Of a stretch of DNA of 64,000 bases, positions 47,738 through 58,035 are shown one piece after another. Numbering within the stretch: the first letter of the stretch is position 1; every line of letters begins with the position of its first letter. The translations under genes and the position numbers were made by a program. The notes below the pieces were generated by a model. It searched no databases, had not been told where the DNA came from, and was given only the letters and a program-made list of their open reading frames with translations. Origin of the DNA: Paramicrobacterium sp051513965 (lineage in GTDB: Bacteria; Actinomycetota; Actinomycetes; Actinomycetales; Microbacteriaceae); NCBI RefSeq assembly GCF_051513965.1, contig NZ_CP195847.1:2418001-2482000 (forward strand). Direction: 5' to 3'.

Positions 47738-49171
47738 ATGAGCGCGACCGGTCCGGTCTCGACGAGCAGGCGCGTGCCATTCCTCGCGCTCGCAGCGATG
47801 GTCGTCGGCTCGATCGTCGGCGCGGGCGTGTACTCACTGCCGCGCAACTTCGCGGAGAGCACGGGCGTCATCGGAGCAGCCCTCGCGTGGACAGTCGCGG
47901 GTGCCGGCACACTCATGCTCGCGCTTGTGTTCCAGCGTCTCGCGCACGTGCGACCCCACCTCGACTCCGGCATCTACTCGTACGCGAAGGCGGGCTTCGG
48001 GCACTACGTGGGCTTCGTCGCCGCGTTCGGCTACTGGGCGAGCGCGTGCGCCGGCAACGCGACCTACTGGGTGCTCATCGGCTCCACGATCGGCACGATC
48101 ATCCCGGCGTTCTCTGGTGGCAACACGGCCGTGTGGGTCGTCATCGCGAGCGCCTCGGTGTGGGTCTTCCACTCGCTCGTTCTGCGAGGCATCCGTGAAG
48201 CCGTCATCGTCAATGTGATCGTGACGATTGCGAAGCTGCTGCCGATCGGCATGTTCCTCGTGATCGTGAGCATCGTGGGCTTCAACGCGGATGTCTTCGC
48301 GGCGAACCTCTGGCACGGGCCACCGGACCTCTCCGCTCTCGGCGACCAGATGTCGTCGACCATGCTCATCACGGTGTTCGTCTTCCTCGGGGTCGAGGGT
48401 GCCAGCGTCTACTCCCGCTACGCGAAGAGCCGCCGCCAGATCGGCGGCGCGACCGTTCTCGGGTTCCTCTCGGTGCTGGCCGTGTTCGCGTCCGTCTCGA
48501 TCCTCTCCTACGGAGTGGCGCCGCGCGACGCGCTCGCGCAGATGGCGCAGCCCTCAATGGCGGGCGTGCTGCGCGAGGTGGTCGGCCCCTGGGGTTCGGC
48601 ACTCATCGACGTCGGACTCATCGTGTCGGTTCTCGGCGCCTACCTCGCGTGGACGCTCATGGCCTCGGAGGTCATGTTCACGGCGGCGGCGAACTCCGAT
48701 GCCCCGCGGTTCCTCGCACGTCGGAACCGGCACGGCGTCCCCTCCGCGTCGCTTCTGCTGACGACCCTCATGGTCCAGACGCTTCTCGTCGTGACTCTGT
48801 TCTCGACCGACGCGTTCGACCTCATGCTGAAGCTGTGCAGCTCGCTGTCGCTCGTGCCCTACCTGTTCACCGCCGGGTACGCCGTGAAGATCTGCCTCGC
48901 CCCGGAACGGCCGGGCGACCGACGCCCCGGTCCCGTTGTCTTCTCGACGTTGGCACTCGTGTACGCGGTGTTCCTGCTGATCGCCGCCGGGCCGACGTAC
49001 CTGCTGCTCGCGCTCATCGTCTTCGCACCCGGAACCCTGCTCTATCTGCGAGCGCGACGCGAGCAGCGGCTCCGGGTCTTTTGCCCGGCGGAGCTCGCGC
49101 TCGCAGCGCTCGTGATCGTCGGGGCGATCGTCGGCGTCATCGGACTCGTGACCGGCGCGATCGTCGTCTGA
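47738..49171 (+). CDS. APC-family basic amino acid/polyamine antiporter
   Basis: This 477-residue permease has about twelve helices. MVVGSIVGAGVYSLPRNFA is the TM1 motif of arginine/ornithine-type antiporters (ArcD/LysI-like), and FVFLGVEGASVYSRYAKSR is the matching TM6 region. It probably exchanges a basic amino acid for its decarboxylated or degraded product; no such enzyme is next to it. The ribosome site is weak. Confidence 0.86.
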   Translation: MSATGPVSTSRRVPFLALAAMVVGSIVGAGVYSLPRNFAESTGVIGAALAWTVAGAGTLMLALVFQRLAHVRPHLDSGIYSYAKAGFGHYVGFVAAFGYWASACAGNATYWVLIGSTIGTIIPAFSGGNTAVWVVIASASVWVFHSLVLRGIREAVIVNVIVTIAKLLPIGMFLVIVSIVGFNADVFAANLWHGPPDLSALGDQMSSTMLITVFVFLGVEGASVYSRYAKSRRQIGGATVLGFLSVLAVFASVSILSYGVAPRDALAQMAQPSMAGVLREVVGPWGSALIDVGLIVSVLGAYLAWTLMASEVMFTAAANSDAPRFLARRNRHGVPSASLLLTTLMVQTLLVVTLFSTDAFDLMLKLCSSLSLVPYLFTAGYAVKICLAPERPGDRRPGPVVFSTLALVYAVFLLIAAGPTYLLLALIVFAPGTLLYLRARREQRLRVFCPAELALAALVIVGAIVGVIGLVTGAIVV

Positions 49172-49213
49172 CGACGCATCCTCGATTCACACACCGCCCG
49201 GTCTCACATTGCG

Positions 49214-50425
49214 TCACACCGTCGAGGCGGCCGTGGGCGGAGTCTGCTCAAGCACACGCTCGTAGATCTCGAGCATCCTCGCGGTCTGCGCACTCTGCCG
49301 GAACGATTCGGACGCATGAGGCGACGGTCGCGCCGCCCCATCGGAGGTCGCGTCCTCGACGACGTGGCGCAGCGTGTCAGCGAGCGCATCGATCGACTCG
49401 TCCGCGGGCTCCACGTAGACACCCTCCGGCAGTTCAGCGGCGATCTCCGGGTCGCACACGATCGATGTGGTGCCGAGCGCGGCGGCCTCGAACACGGTCA
49501 TGCCCTGCGTCTCGAACCCGATTGAGGTCTGCACGAGGGCGTCGGCCGCGGCGATCGAGGCGAGCGAGTCGCGGTAGGGAACCTTGCCCGCGAACACGAC
49601 GCGGTCTCTGAGCCGGTGCTTCGCGACGAACTCACGCGCCTTCGACAGCAGAAGGCCCTGGCCGTAGAGCCGCACCTCGGCGTCGACATCAGCCCGCTCG
49701 ATAGCCTGGAGAAACTCGAGGATGCGCTTCTCGTGGCTCATGCGGCCCATCCACACGAGCGTCGGCCGCGCACCCTTCTCCCGTTCGACATTCGCAAGGA
49801 CGTCGTCGATCACGTCGTCGTCAGCGCCCGTCCGCACCACGTCGATCTCCTGAGCGACCCCCTTCTGCCGAAGGAGGGCTGCGAAGTGACGGCTCGGAGC
49901 CGTGACGGCATCCGCCCGCAGGGCCAGCTCGTTCAGATACCGCCACGCATCCGGCCGCAGAAGCGACTGCTGGCCGCCGAGCGACCGCCCCTCGATGGCG
50001 AGCAGCAGCTTTGTGACGAGCCGCGGGAACGGCACCGTCTTGCGCAGACCGAACTCCATGTTGTTGTGGAACGTGAGGACGACAGGGATGCCGTGACGCC
50101 TCGCGTACCGCAGGCCGATGATCGCGCCCCAGAAGTCCCCCTGGATGTGCACGACGTCGACCCGGCCGCGCTGGGCGACGAGGTCGTCGAGCGCACGATC
50201 GCTGCGACGGCCCGGACGAGTCAGCGCGTATTCGCGGTCGAACGTGATCGGAAAGGACGGCAGCTCGAGGTAGCCGTCATCCTGCACGTGCTCACGGTGC
50301 ATCCCCGGAGCCGCGATCGACACGAGGTGCCCGGCCTTCTCGAGGTACTTCTTCTGGAGGCGGATGGACACCTGGGCGCCACCGAGCGACTCCGGATGCT
50401 GGTCGGTCGCGATCAGTATGTGCAT
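49214..50425 (-). CDS. GT4-family glycosyltransferase
   Basis: This 403-residue GT-B enzyme begins MHILIATDQHPESLGGAQVSI. The C-terminal nucleotide-sugar site is seen in LVWMGRMSHEKRILEFLQAI and the E-x7-E-like region IGFETQGMTVFEAAALGTT. It probably adds a hexose to a lipid or envelope glycan; donor and acceptor are unknown. TATTGT lies eight bases before the ATG, close to the leaderless pattern. Confidence 0.88.
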   Translation of the reverse strand: MHILIATDQHPESLGGAQVSIRLQKKYLEKAGHLVSIAAPGMHREHVQDDGYLELPSFPITFDREYALTRPGRRSDRALDDLVAQRGRVDVVHIQGDFWGAIIGLRYARRHGIPVVLTFHNNMEFGLRKTVPFPRLVTKLLLAIEGRSLGGQQSLLRPDAWRYLNELALRADAVTAPSRHFAALLRQKGVAQEIDVVRTGADDDVIDDVLANVEREKGARPTLVWMGRMSHEKRILEFLQAIERADVDAEVRLYGQGLLLSKAREFVAKHRLRDRVVFAGKVPYRDSLASIAAADALVQTSIGFETQGMTVFEAAALGTTSIVCDPEIAAELPEGVYVEPADESIDALADTLRHVVEDATSDGAARPSPHASESFRQSAQTARMLEIYERVLEQTPPTAASTV

Positions 50426-50479
50426 TGCACTTCACAATACCGGGCGAGCTCCACCGCGATGCTCCGCGTCAGACGCGTC

Positions 50480-51505
50480 TCACGCGGAGCGGAGCTCCGG
50501 CACACGCTCGTCTTCCCGCGGCGGAGGCGGAGGCGTGCCGTCGCCAAACGGATGACCACCGAGCTCCTCACGACCGTGTGGCGTCAGCCAGACGGTCTCG
50601 TCGGGGCCGACAGGCACGATGCCGCTCGGATTCACATCCTTGTGCACCAGGTAGTAGTGCGCCTTGATCTGACCGAAGTCGATGGTGTCGCCGAAGCCGG
50701 GTGTCTGGAAGAGATCCCGCGCGTATGCCCAGAGCGTCGGCATCTCGGCCAGCTTCGAGCGGTTGCACTTGAAGTGGCCGTGATAGACCGCATCGAACCG
50801 GGCGAGCGTCGTGAAGAGGCGGATATCGGCCTCCGTGATCGTGTCGCCAACGAGGTAGCGCTGGGTGGAGAGACGCTCGCTGAGCCAGTCGAGCCGGTCG
50901 AACAGCGTGCGATACGCCTTCTCATAGGCATCCTGCGAACCGGCGAAGCCCGCCTTGTAGACACCGTTGTTCACATCGCGATAGACGAGCTCGGCAACCT
51001 CGTCGATCGCGTCACGCCGATCTTCCGGGTAGAGGTCCGGTGCACCGTCACGGTGGAACTGCGTCCACTCCGTCTCGAAGTCAATGGTGATCTGCGGAAA
51101 GTTGTTGGTGACCACGGCACCGGTCGGCACATCGACGATCGCCGGAACGGTGATGCCGCGCGGATAGTCGGGGAACCGGCGGAAATACGCCTGCTGCAGC
51201 CGCTCGATGCCGAGCACCGGATCGACCCCACCCGGGTCGAGGTCGAACGTCCAGCTGCGCTTGTCGTGCGTCGGTCCGGGGAGGCCGAGCGAGATGGCAT
51301 CTTCGAGCCCGAGGAGACGCCGCACGATGATCGTGCGGTTCGCCCACGGACACGCACGCGCGGCGATGAGGCGGTAGCGCCCGGCCTCGACCGGCCACCC
51401 GTCGCGCCCGTCGCGCGTGATGCGATCTTCGATGTAGTTCGTGTCGCGATCGAACGCTTTGCCCGGCTCGACGTAGCGGCCGTCGGCATCCTCTGTGTCA
51501 GCCAT
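50480..51505 (-). CDS. Xi-class glutathione transferase-like reductase
   Basis: This 341-residue protein of the glutathionyl-hydroquinone reductase family has the nucleophile Cys52 in ARACPWANRT, the N-terminal thioredoxin-like part with VPAIVD and the C-terminal helical domain (RYLVGDTITEADIRLFTTLARFD). Actinobacteria generally use mycothiol in place of glutathione, so the true thiol partner is probably mycothiol; this is inference. TATGGT lies six bases before the ATG. Confidence 0.86.
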   Translation of the reverse strand: MADTEDADGRYVEPGKAFDRDTNYIEDRITRDGRDGWPVEAGRYRLIAARACPWANRTIIVRRLLGLEDAISLGLPGPTHDKRSWTFDLDPGGVDPVLGIERLQQAYFRRFPDYPRGITVPAIVDVPTGAVVTNNFPQITIDFETEWTQFHRDGAPDLYPEDRRDAIDEVAELVYRDVNNGVYKAGFAGSQDAYEKAYRTLFDRLDWLSERLSTQRYLVGDTITEADIRLFTTLARFDAVYHGHFKCNRSKLAEMPTLWAYARDLFQTPGFGDTIDFGQIKAHYYLVHKDVNPSGIVPVGPDETVWLTPHGREELGGHPFGDGTPPPPPREDERVPELRSA

Positions 51506-51540
51506 GCTCTGACCATACGCCGCAGCAGCGACATGCGCAT

Positions 51541-52062
51541 TCAGCGGGCGTCGAGTTCCTCAAGGGCCTCGATGAGGGTCCCCTGGACGAACGTCAGCCA
51601 GTCGTACATCCCGCGGAGCGACTCCATGTCGTCCTCGGTCAGCTCAGCGACGAGTTCGTCGGTCGGCTCGGCGATGCGGGAGTCGAGACTCAGCCGCAGG
51701 TCGGTGAGCGACCGCATCCAACGCAGGGCTCGATCGCGGCCCATGCGCACGACCGTCTCGGAGCCCATGCGCACCGGAACCGCGCCGTGCTCTCGGAGCG
51801 TCGCGAGGACGGCATCCGCATCCGCCTTCTTGCCCTCGGCGATGTCACCGACCGTGAACCGTCGGAACTCCGCCGCCGCTTCGTCATCGTCGGTGTAGGC
51901 GTCCGGAAACAGCCTGCCCGCCGCACTGTCGCCATGGGCTCCACCATCCGCGACACCCTCGATGAGCAGACGCAGCTGCTCGGTGAGGTTGACCAGCACC
52001 GACACCTCGATGTCTTCGAAGCGAGCCTCAACCTCGTCTCCCGTGCGCCTGAATGCGTGCAT
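51541..52062 (-). CDS. DUF2017-type protein linked to ClpS
   Basis: This 173-residue soluble, mostly helical protein begins MHAFRRTGDEVEARFEDIE. The family is uncharacterised but regularly follows clpS in actinobacteria. Its ATG shares one base with the clpS stop (TGATG), so translation is coupled. A role in N-end-rule or Clp proteolysis is inferred from context only. Confidence 0.75.
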   Translation of the reverse strand: MHAFRRTGDEVEARFEDIEVSVLVNLTEQLRLLIEGVADGGAHGDSAAGRLFPDAYTDDDEAAAEFRRFTVGDIAEGKKADADAVLATLREHGAVPVRMGSETVVRMGRDRALRWMRSLTDLRLSLDSRIAEPTDELVAELTEDDMESLRGMYDWLTFVQGTLIEALEELDAR

Positions 52063-52346
52063 CAGCTGTCCGCCTTCTGCAGCGTCGCCATGAGCCCGTA
52101 GCCGTGCATCGCGGACACATGACGCTCCATCTCCTCGCGCGTGCCGCTCGCCACGACCGCGCGGCCCTCGTTGTGCACCTGAAGCATCAACCGCTCGGCC
52201 CTGTCGCGCGGCATGCCGAAGTAGCTGCGGAACACGAACGCCACGTACGTCATCAGATTCACCGGGTCGTCCCACACGACCGTGACCCACGGCGAGCCCA
52301 GCGTGAGCTGCTCGTCGAGTCGCGTGTCGAAGGACGTTTCGGCCAT
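52062..52346 (-). CDS. clpS: ATP-dependent Clp protease adaptor
   Basis: This 94-residue adaptor delivers N-degron substrates to ClpAP/ClpCP. The core WVTVVWDDPVNLMTYVAFVF holds the conserved Asp-Asp-Pro and the pocket residues, HNEGRAVVASG follows, and the C-terminus is MHGYGLMATLQKAD. It is the first gene of a two-gene unit. Confidence 0.93.
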   Translation of the reverse strand: MAETSFDTRLDEQLTLGSPWVTVVWDDPVNLMTYVAFVFRSYFGMPRDRAERLMLQVHNEGRAVVASGTREEMERHVSAMHGYGLMATLQKADS

Positions 52347-52437
52347 ACCTCTATGCTGACACTTCGAGCCGTCCGATTCATCCGCTGGTGCACAGATTCC
52401 GCCGAGCGCGTGATGCGCCCCGCGAGGTCTGCCGGTG

Positions 52438-53403
52438 TCAGATGAGGCCGACGGGCCGCCCTGACACGGCGGAGCGATTCACCGCGTCGGCGATGCGGAC
52501 CGCCGCCAGACCGTCCGCGGCGGTGACGCGTGCGGGAGTGCCGTCCTCGATCGCGCCGAGAAAGTCGCGGAGCTGCTCGCGATAGGCGTTGTCGACGGGA
52601 ACATTTGCCGCTGCACCCGTGGCCGCCGCGGCATCCCCCTGCGGCCCGGACCGGGTTGAATCGTGGTCGAGCGTGCCCGAATCGCCGTCGATCTGGAATG
52701 CCGCGCGGAACGGCGTGCCCTCATCGCCCCAGCGGCCCTCGATCGAGGTGACCGTACCACCCCTGTGCACGAGCGTGACGTGGGCCTCCACCAGCCGCGG
52801 CACAACACCGTCAGACGTCGCCGGAGTCTGGGTCGCCTCGACGCGGAGCACCTCTCCGAACATCCAGCGTGCTTGATCGAAGTCGTGGATGAGGAAATCG
52901 AGAAGGATGCCGCCAGACGCCGCGTCGTCGTCGAACCACGTTCCGCCGGCCGGCGTCGCCGCCTCACGGATGAAGCGTGCGTGGCTGACGCTGCCGAGGG
53001 CTCCGGACGCGACCGCGTCGCGCGCGTGCCCGTACGGCTCCATGTACCTCACCACGTGGGCCGGAAACAGCGGCACACCCGCGGCCTCCGCCGAGAGCAC
53101 GAGGTCGCGGGCGACATCGGCGCTGCGCGCGAGCGGCTTCTCACACACGATCGGAAGGTCTGCCGCGATCGCGGCGCGGATCTGCTCCGCGTGGTACGGC
53201 GTGGGCGACGTCACGTCGACGAGCGTGCTCGCCGCGAGAAGCTCGTCGAAGCTGCTCGCAGCGGGGACTCCGTGCGTCTCTGCGAACGACCGCGCGGTGC
53301 GCGGCGACCAGACGATCACGTCCACTCCGAGCTCAGCCCAGGCCGCGACGTGCGTCGCCGCCATAGAACCGGCTCCGATCAGGCCGACCGTGTGCTGTGA
53401 CAT
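52438..53403 (-). CDS. Gfo/Idh/MocA-family oxidoreductase
   Basis: This 321-residue NAD(P)-dependent enzyme has the Rossmann motif GLIGAGSMAATH, the family EKP motif in VCEKPLARS and a catalytic-region His in LIHDFDQARWMFGE. It probably oxidises a sugar, inositol or similar polyol; no sugar operon is adjacent to specify it. AAAGGGG precedes the ATG at 53403. Confidence 0.88.
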   Translation of the reverse strand: MSQHTVGLIGAGSMAATHVAAWAELGVDVIVWSPRTARSFAETHGVPAASSFDELLAASTLVDVTSPTPYHAEQIRAAIAADLPIVCEKPLARSADVARDLVLSAEAAGVPLFPAHVVRYMEPYGHARDAVASGALGSVSHARFIREAATPAGGTWFDDDAASGGILLDFLIHDFDQARWMFGEVLRVEATQTPATSDGVVPRLVEAHVTLVHRGGTVTSIEGRWGDEGTPFRAAFQIDGDSGTLDHDSTRSGPQGDAAAATGAAANVPVDNAYREQLRDFLGAIEDGTPARVTAADGLAAVRIADAVNRSAVSGRPVGLI

Positions 53404-53455
53404 TCTCGCCCCTTTGCTTGGAGAAACCGTAGCAGTGCCTGCGTGCTTCGAGCGG

Positions 53456-53910
53456 CTACACGCGCTCGAGCGTGGCGAAGCGGAAACCGTCGCGCTGCTC
53501 CGATGCGATCTCACGCCAGTGGTCCGACTCCCACTCGGGGAAAACCGTGTCACCGTGCGGCTCTGCGTCGATGAACGTGAGCTCCATCCGGTCGGCAAGA
53601 GGAAGAGCCTGCGCGTAGATCTGCCCACCGCCGACGATCGACACCGGAGCGTCTCCGGCGAGCGCGAGGGCCTCGTCGAGCGAGTGCGCGACATCGACGC
53701 CGTCGTGCTGCCACGAGGCATCCCGTGTCACCACGATGGTGCGGCGCCCGGGCAGCGGGCGGCCGATCGAGTCGAACGTGCGCCGACCCATGATCATGGT
53801 GGTGCCGAGCGTGACGGCCTTGAAGTGCTTGAGGTCCTCGGGAAGGTGCCAGGGCATGCCTCCATCCGCGCCGATGACGCGGTTCGCCCCCATCGCGGCG
53901 ACGAGCGTGA

Positions 53911-53914
<4 letters not shown>
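53456..53914 (-). CDS. folA: Dihydrofolate reductase
   Basis: This 152-residue NADPH-dependent enzyme regenerates tetrahydrofolate after thymidylate synthesis. It shows GADGGMPWHLPEDLKHFK with the catalytic acid Asp27, GRRTFDSIGRPLPGR for NADPH, and SIVGGGQIYAQAL. The start overlaps the thyA stop as ATGA, the usual thyA-folA coupling. Confidence 0.95.
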
Positions 53915-54705
<791 letters not shown>

Positions 54706-54756
54706 GGTTCAAGGGTACGCGGTCTCCGGCGCCGATCGTCCTTCCCAGCCTGAGCA

Positions 54757-55890
54757 TCAGCCTCGTGTCGAGACACGCGACAGCGTGATTGTGAACTTGG
54801 CGTTCCGCGCCATCTGCTCCGTCCTCCCCACGAGCCGCTCGAGTTGCGGACGGTAGGCAAGGTGCGAGTTCCAAACCGCGAGCAGCACGCCGCCGGGCCT
54901 CAGCACACGTCCGGCTTCCGCGAAGAGTTTGAGTGCGATTCCCGCGTGCACAGATGCCCCGATGTGGAAGGGCGGGTTCAGCAGCACCGCATCGACGCTG
55001 TCATCTGGCATCGACGAGAGCCCGTCGTCCCGCTGCACGATGACGCGGTCGCCGACTCCGTTCGCGTCAGCGGTGAGGCGAGCGGATGCCGCGGCAGCGG
55101 CGGACTGGTCCGATGCCGTCACCTCGACATCGAGTCGCTCCCGAGCAAAACAGGTTGCGAGGACTCCGGTGCCGCACCCGAGGTCGACCACACGACTGAC
55201 ATCGTGCGGCACAGCGCTGAGGTGCTGCAGGAGGAACCGTGTTCCGATGTCGATTCGTGCCCCGGCGAACGCAGCGCCGTGCGCCCAGACCGTCAGATCG
55301 AGGTCGTTGTGCCGCTGCGATGTCGGCCACCGTCTCTCGACGTCGTCGTGAGGGCCCGACGCGAACAGCATCCGCGACTTCTGTCTGCCGAGTCCTGCCG
55401 ACACGCTGCCGAAGGAACGGTTGAGCACGTCGTTCATCGCGTGGGTCATGTGCTTCACTCGACCACCCGCGTACACAGTGACATCAGGCGACGCACTCAG
55501 CGCAATCGTCTGCGCGATTTCGTCCAGTGCGTCAAGTGAGCGCGGAAGCTGAAGCAAGACGACGCGCGCGTCCCGAACCAGGTCTGCGTCAAGCCCTCCG
55601 ATGCGAATCGCATCCGCAAACCCGGTGCGCTCCGCGTTCGCAAGAATCGCACGTTCGCCGGAGAGACCATCCTGGTGCACCCGGATGCCACGCACTCCGT
55701 GCAGACCGGCGGCGCCGAGCGAGAGCGCCCCGTGCCGATCTCCGATGACGACAACCTCCCCCTCGGCGGCATCCTCGAGCGCTCCGGCGGCGGTGTCGAG
55801 AATGAGCCGATCGCTTGCGTCGACCGCGTAGAGGTTGGGCGCTTCGATATCGGGGTATCTGCGCAGAGCATCGAACGAGAACTCAGTCAC
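54757..55890 (-). CDS. RlmG/RsmC-like rRNA guanine-N2 methyltransferase
   Basis: This 377-residue protein has two tandem Rossmann-like halves, as in RlmG and RsmC. The C-terminal half has the SAM motif VVDLGCGTGVLA and the catalytic NPPF in VDAVLLNPPFHIGASVH; the N-terminal half is degenerate. It should methylate a guanine N2 in rRNA; the site is not determinable. The GTG start lies six bases after TAGCCT. Confidence 0.85.
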   Translation of the reverse strand: MTEFSFDALRRYPDIEAPNLYAVDASDRLILDTAAGALEDAAEGEVVVIGDRHGALSLGAAGLHGVRGIRVHQDGLSGERAILANAERTGFADAIRIGGLDADLVRDARVVLLQLPRSLDALDEIAQTIALSASPDVTVYAGGRVKHMTHAMNDVLNRSFGSVSAGLGRQKSRMLFASGPHDDVERRWPTSQRHNDLDLTVWAHGAAFAGARIDIGTRFLLQHLSAVPHDVSRVVDLGCGTGVLATCFARERLDVEVTASDQSAAAAASARLTADANGVGDRVIVQRDDGLSSMPDDSVDAVLLNPPFHIGASVHAGIALKLFAEAGRVLRPGGVLLAVWNSHLAYRPQLERLVGRTEQMARNAKFTITLSRVSTRG

Positions 55891-55894
55891 AGAC

Positions 55895-56623
55895 TCAGGC
55901 TACGGGCTCCCGCTTTCGCATGCCGTGTGCCATCCACCACCAGCTCAACGCACCGATCACGACCCAGAGGAGGAGGGCAGGCACGATCCAGATCACGCCG
56001 AAGGCGATATTGCCCGCGGTCCAGCCGAGCTCCGGATTCACCTCAGGGTCGAAGAGGTCGACGAGGGTGCCCGAGACGAGGCCGAGCGGTAACGAGAGAA
56101 GGAGCCATGCGGCAACGCTGATCCCGAGTCCTGCCCAAGTGACGCCGACGGGATGGTTCACGTCAGCCGATCGCATGATGCTGATGCTCATGAGGTAACC
56201 GAGGATCCAGAGCCCGATCGCGGCCACGCCGATCAGCAGGTACACCCACCACCACGTGCTCCAGGTGTCATCAAACCACGCGCTGACAGTCGCGGCATCG
56301 AGATCGCTGGGATTGTCCACAAGGACCAAGCGCACGATCGCCCACATGAATGCTCCCATGAACAGTGCGAACGCGAGGCCGACAACGGTCCAGAAGCCGA
56401 GGGACATAAGCAGGAATCCCAGCGCTCCAGCGATGGCTGACGCAGACTTCTGCCGACCGTTGAGTGGCACACGGCGCCACTGCACGGGAGGCTGCCATAT
56501 CGGGTAGCCGTTGGGACCGACGGGCGGCGGAGCTCCGTACGGCGCGTTCCCGTAGGGTGGGGTCGGCTGCGCATACGTCGGCTGCTGGTAGGGCCCTGAC
56601 GCATTCGGATTCGGATAGGACAC
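55895..56623 (-). CDS. Pro-rich four-helix membrane protein, paralog A
   Basis: The protein has 242 residues: a cytoplasmic Pro/Tyr/Gly/Gln-rich N-terminus of about 50 residues, then four or five helices. The C-terminus VVIGALSWWWMAHGMRKR is nearly shared with the neighbouring gene (VVIGALSWWLMAHIFRRS), so the two are paralogs. The function is unknown. GAGGAG precedes the GTG start. Confidence 0.7.
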   Translation of the reverse strand: MSYPNPNASGPYQQPTYAQPTPPYGNAPYGAPPPVGPNGYPIWQPPVQWRRVPLNGRQKSASAIAGALGFLLMSLGFWTVVGLAFALFMGAFMWAIVRLVLVDNPSDLDAATVSAWFDDTWSTWWWVYLLIGVAAIGLWILGYLMSISIMRSADVNHPVGVTWAGLGISVAAWLLLSLPLGLVSGTLVDLFDPEVNPELGWTAGNIAFGVIWIVPALLLWVVIGALSWWWMAHGMRKREPVA

Positions 56624-56694
56624 GATTGCTCCTCACCTCGTGTCTCTCCACAATCGCAGAACCTCGCGCAATTGTCTGCGGGGTGTTCTCCCCA

Positions 56695-57399
56695 TCAGCC
56701 CCGTTGAGCCCGCGGACTACGACGGAAGATGTGCGCCATCAGCCACCAGCTGAGAGCGCCGATGACGACACTCGCGAGGATGGCGCCGATGACGATCATC
56801 ACCAGAGCCGCCTGAGCATGCGGGTCAGGGTCGGTCTCGAATGTGTATGCCGACGGCAATGCCTCCAGCCACAGCATGACGAAGATCCAGGCGATGTTCT
56901 GCCACACGACCGCGGCAGCTCCGATGCCGGATGCCGTGACCGCGACGATCCGGTCGACACACCCGATTCTCAACAGCAGCGCACTGACGCCGATGCCGAG
57001 CAGACACAGGCCGACACAGACCACGGCCGAGATCAGAATGTGGGTCATGACCATGTCGGCGAGACCTCCGAACTTGTCGATGTTCCCCGTTCCCAGCTGC
57101 AGCGCGCCGCCCAGTGCCAAGACGCCGGTCAGTCCCAGCACGATGAACAGGAACTGCGTCACACCGATCGAGATGAGGAGAAACGAGGTGCCACCAGCGC
57201 TCAGCGAGAACCAGAGCTGGCGACGCGTGAGGGGCGGCTTCCGCGACGCGCGCATCGCTGGCGCAGGCGACCCCCACCCCACCGGCGGTGGCTGTCCGTG
57301 CGGCAGGTAGGCAGGCTGCCCCTGGGTAATTCGAGGAGGGAGGCTCTGTGGGTTGTAGGGAGGTGGGGGCGGTGGAACTGCGGGACCAGGATGCGTCAT
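56695..57399 (-). CDS. Pro-rich membrane protein, paralog B
   Basis: The protein has about 234 residues with a Pro-rich cytoplasmic N-terminus (polyproline run at residues 9-14) and four or five helices, ending in the same SWW-MAH motif as paralog A. ATG at 57399 is chosen because AAGGAG lies eight bases upstream; the longer frame enters the hspR downstream region. The function is unknown. Confidence 0.7.
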   Translation of the reverse strand: MTHPGPAVPPPPPPYNPQSLPPRITQGQPAYLPHGQPPPVGWGSPAPAMRASRKPPLTRRQLWFSLSAGGTSFLLISIGVTQFLFIVLGLTGVLALGGALQLGTGNIDKFGGLADMVMTHILISAVVCVGLCLLGIGVSALLLRIGCVDRIVAVTASGIGAAAVVWQNIAWIFVMLWLEALPSAYTFETDPDPHAQAALVMIVIGAILASVVIGALSWWLMAHIFRRSPRAQRG

Positions 57400-57474
57400 C
57401 GGCGAACTCCTTCTGGTGTCGATGACCTCAGGTTTCCGCCTCCACGTCGATCGTGAAAGACATCGGCATCCGAA

Positions 57475-57483
57475 TGTGGATAA
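57475..57483. promoter_or_regulatory. Isolated DnaA-box match
   Basis: TGTGGATAA is the exact complement of the DnaA box TTATCCACA. It is a single copy in an intergenic region; a regulatory role is possible but unsupported. Confidence 0.25.
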
Positions 57484-57563
57484 CTCGGTTCGTCGTGCGT
57501 TCTGTGGAAAACCGATCGTGTCACACAGACTGTGAACAACGCTGCCGACCGCCGAGACGACGA

Positions 57564-57591
57564 GGAGCCGCCGGATCTCTCCGACGGCTCC
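57564..57591. terminator. Hairpin after the hspR heat-shock operon
   Basis: GGAGCCG (57564-57570) pairs with CGGCTCC (57585-57591), and CGG/CCG extend the stem inside one mismatch. It begins 22 bases after the hspR stop in the direction of transcription. Confidence 0.55.
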
Positions 57592-57613
57592 CTGTCGCAA
57601 ATCGTTCACCGAC

Positions 57614-58033
57614 TCACGAGTCTCCTCGATGAGGCCGCCACACGACGATCTCCGTTCGACGCTGCGTACGCGTGCCGCTGCGCAGAGGAATCACGTCGCC
57701 GTGCTCCCCCGCAGCGAACACGCGACGGCCCTGCGCCTGGAGCACCTGGTCGGCGAGGGCGTTCTCGAGCTCGCGCACGCGGGCGTTCAACCGTGAGACT
57801 TCGTTCTCGAGGCTGAGGATGCGCGCGATTCCTTCGAGGCTGACGCCTTCGTTGCTGAGCCGCTGCACCTCGCGCAGCTGCTCGACATCGCGCATGGAGT
57901 AACGGCGCGAGCGTCCGGCGGTCCGCTTGGGCCGCACGAGCCCGATGCGGTCGTACTGGCGAAGCGTCTGCGGGTGCATTCCCGCAAGCTCAGCCGCAAC
58001 CGCAATGGCGAATACCGGCGAATGCTCGTCCAT
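57614..58033 (-). CDS. hspR: MerR-family heat-shock repressor
   Basis: This 139-residue repressor of the dnaK operon has a winged-helix domain at residues 8-75 (PVFAIAVAAELAGMHPQTLRQYDRIGLV, RRYSMRDVEQL) and a coiled-coil ENEVSRLNARVRELENAL. HspR binds HAIR sequences, and DnaK acts as its co-repressor in actinobacteria. It is the last gene of the operon, two bases after dnaJ, giving autoregulation. Confidence 0.94.
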   Translation of the reverse strand: MDEHSPVFAIAVAAELAGMHPQTLRQYDRIGLVRPKRTAGRSRRYSMRDVEQLREVQRLSNEGVSLEGIARILSLENEVSRLNARVRELENALADQVLQAQGRRVFAAGEHGDVIPLRSGTRTQRRTEIVVWRPHRGDS

Positions 58034-58035
58034 GA

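Noticed and set aside
49616..51898. 760-codon open frame across three leftward genes
   Set aside because: It spans a glycosyltransferase, a transferase-like reductase and part of a DUF2017 gene on the other strand, all of which have clear motifs.
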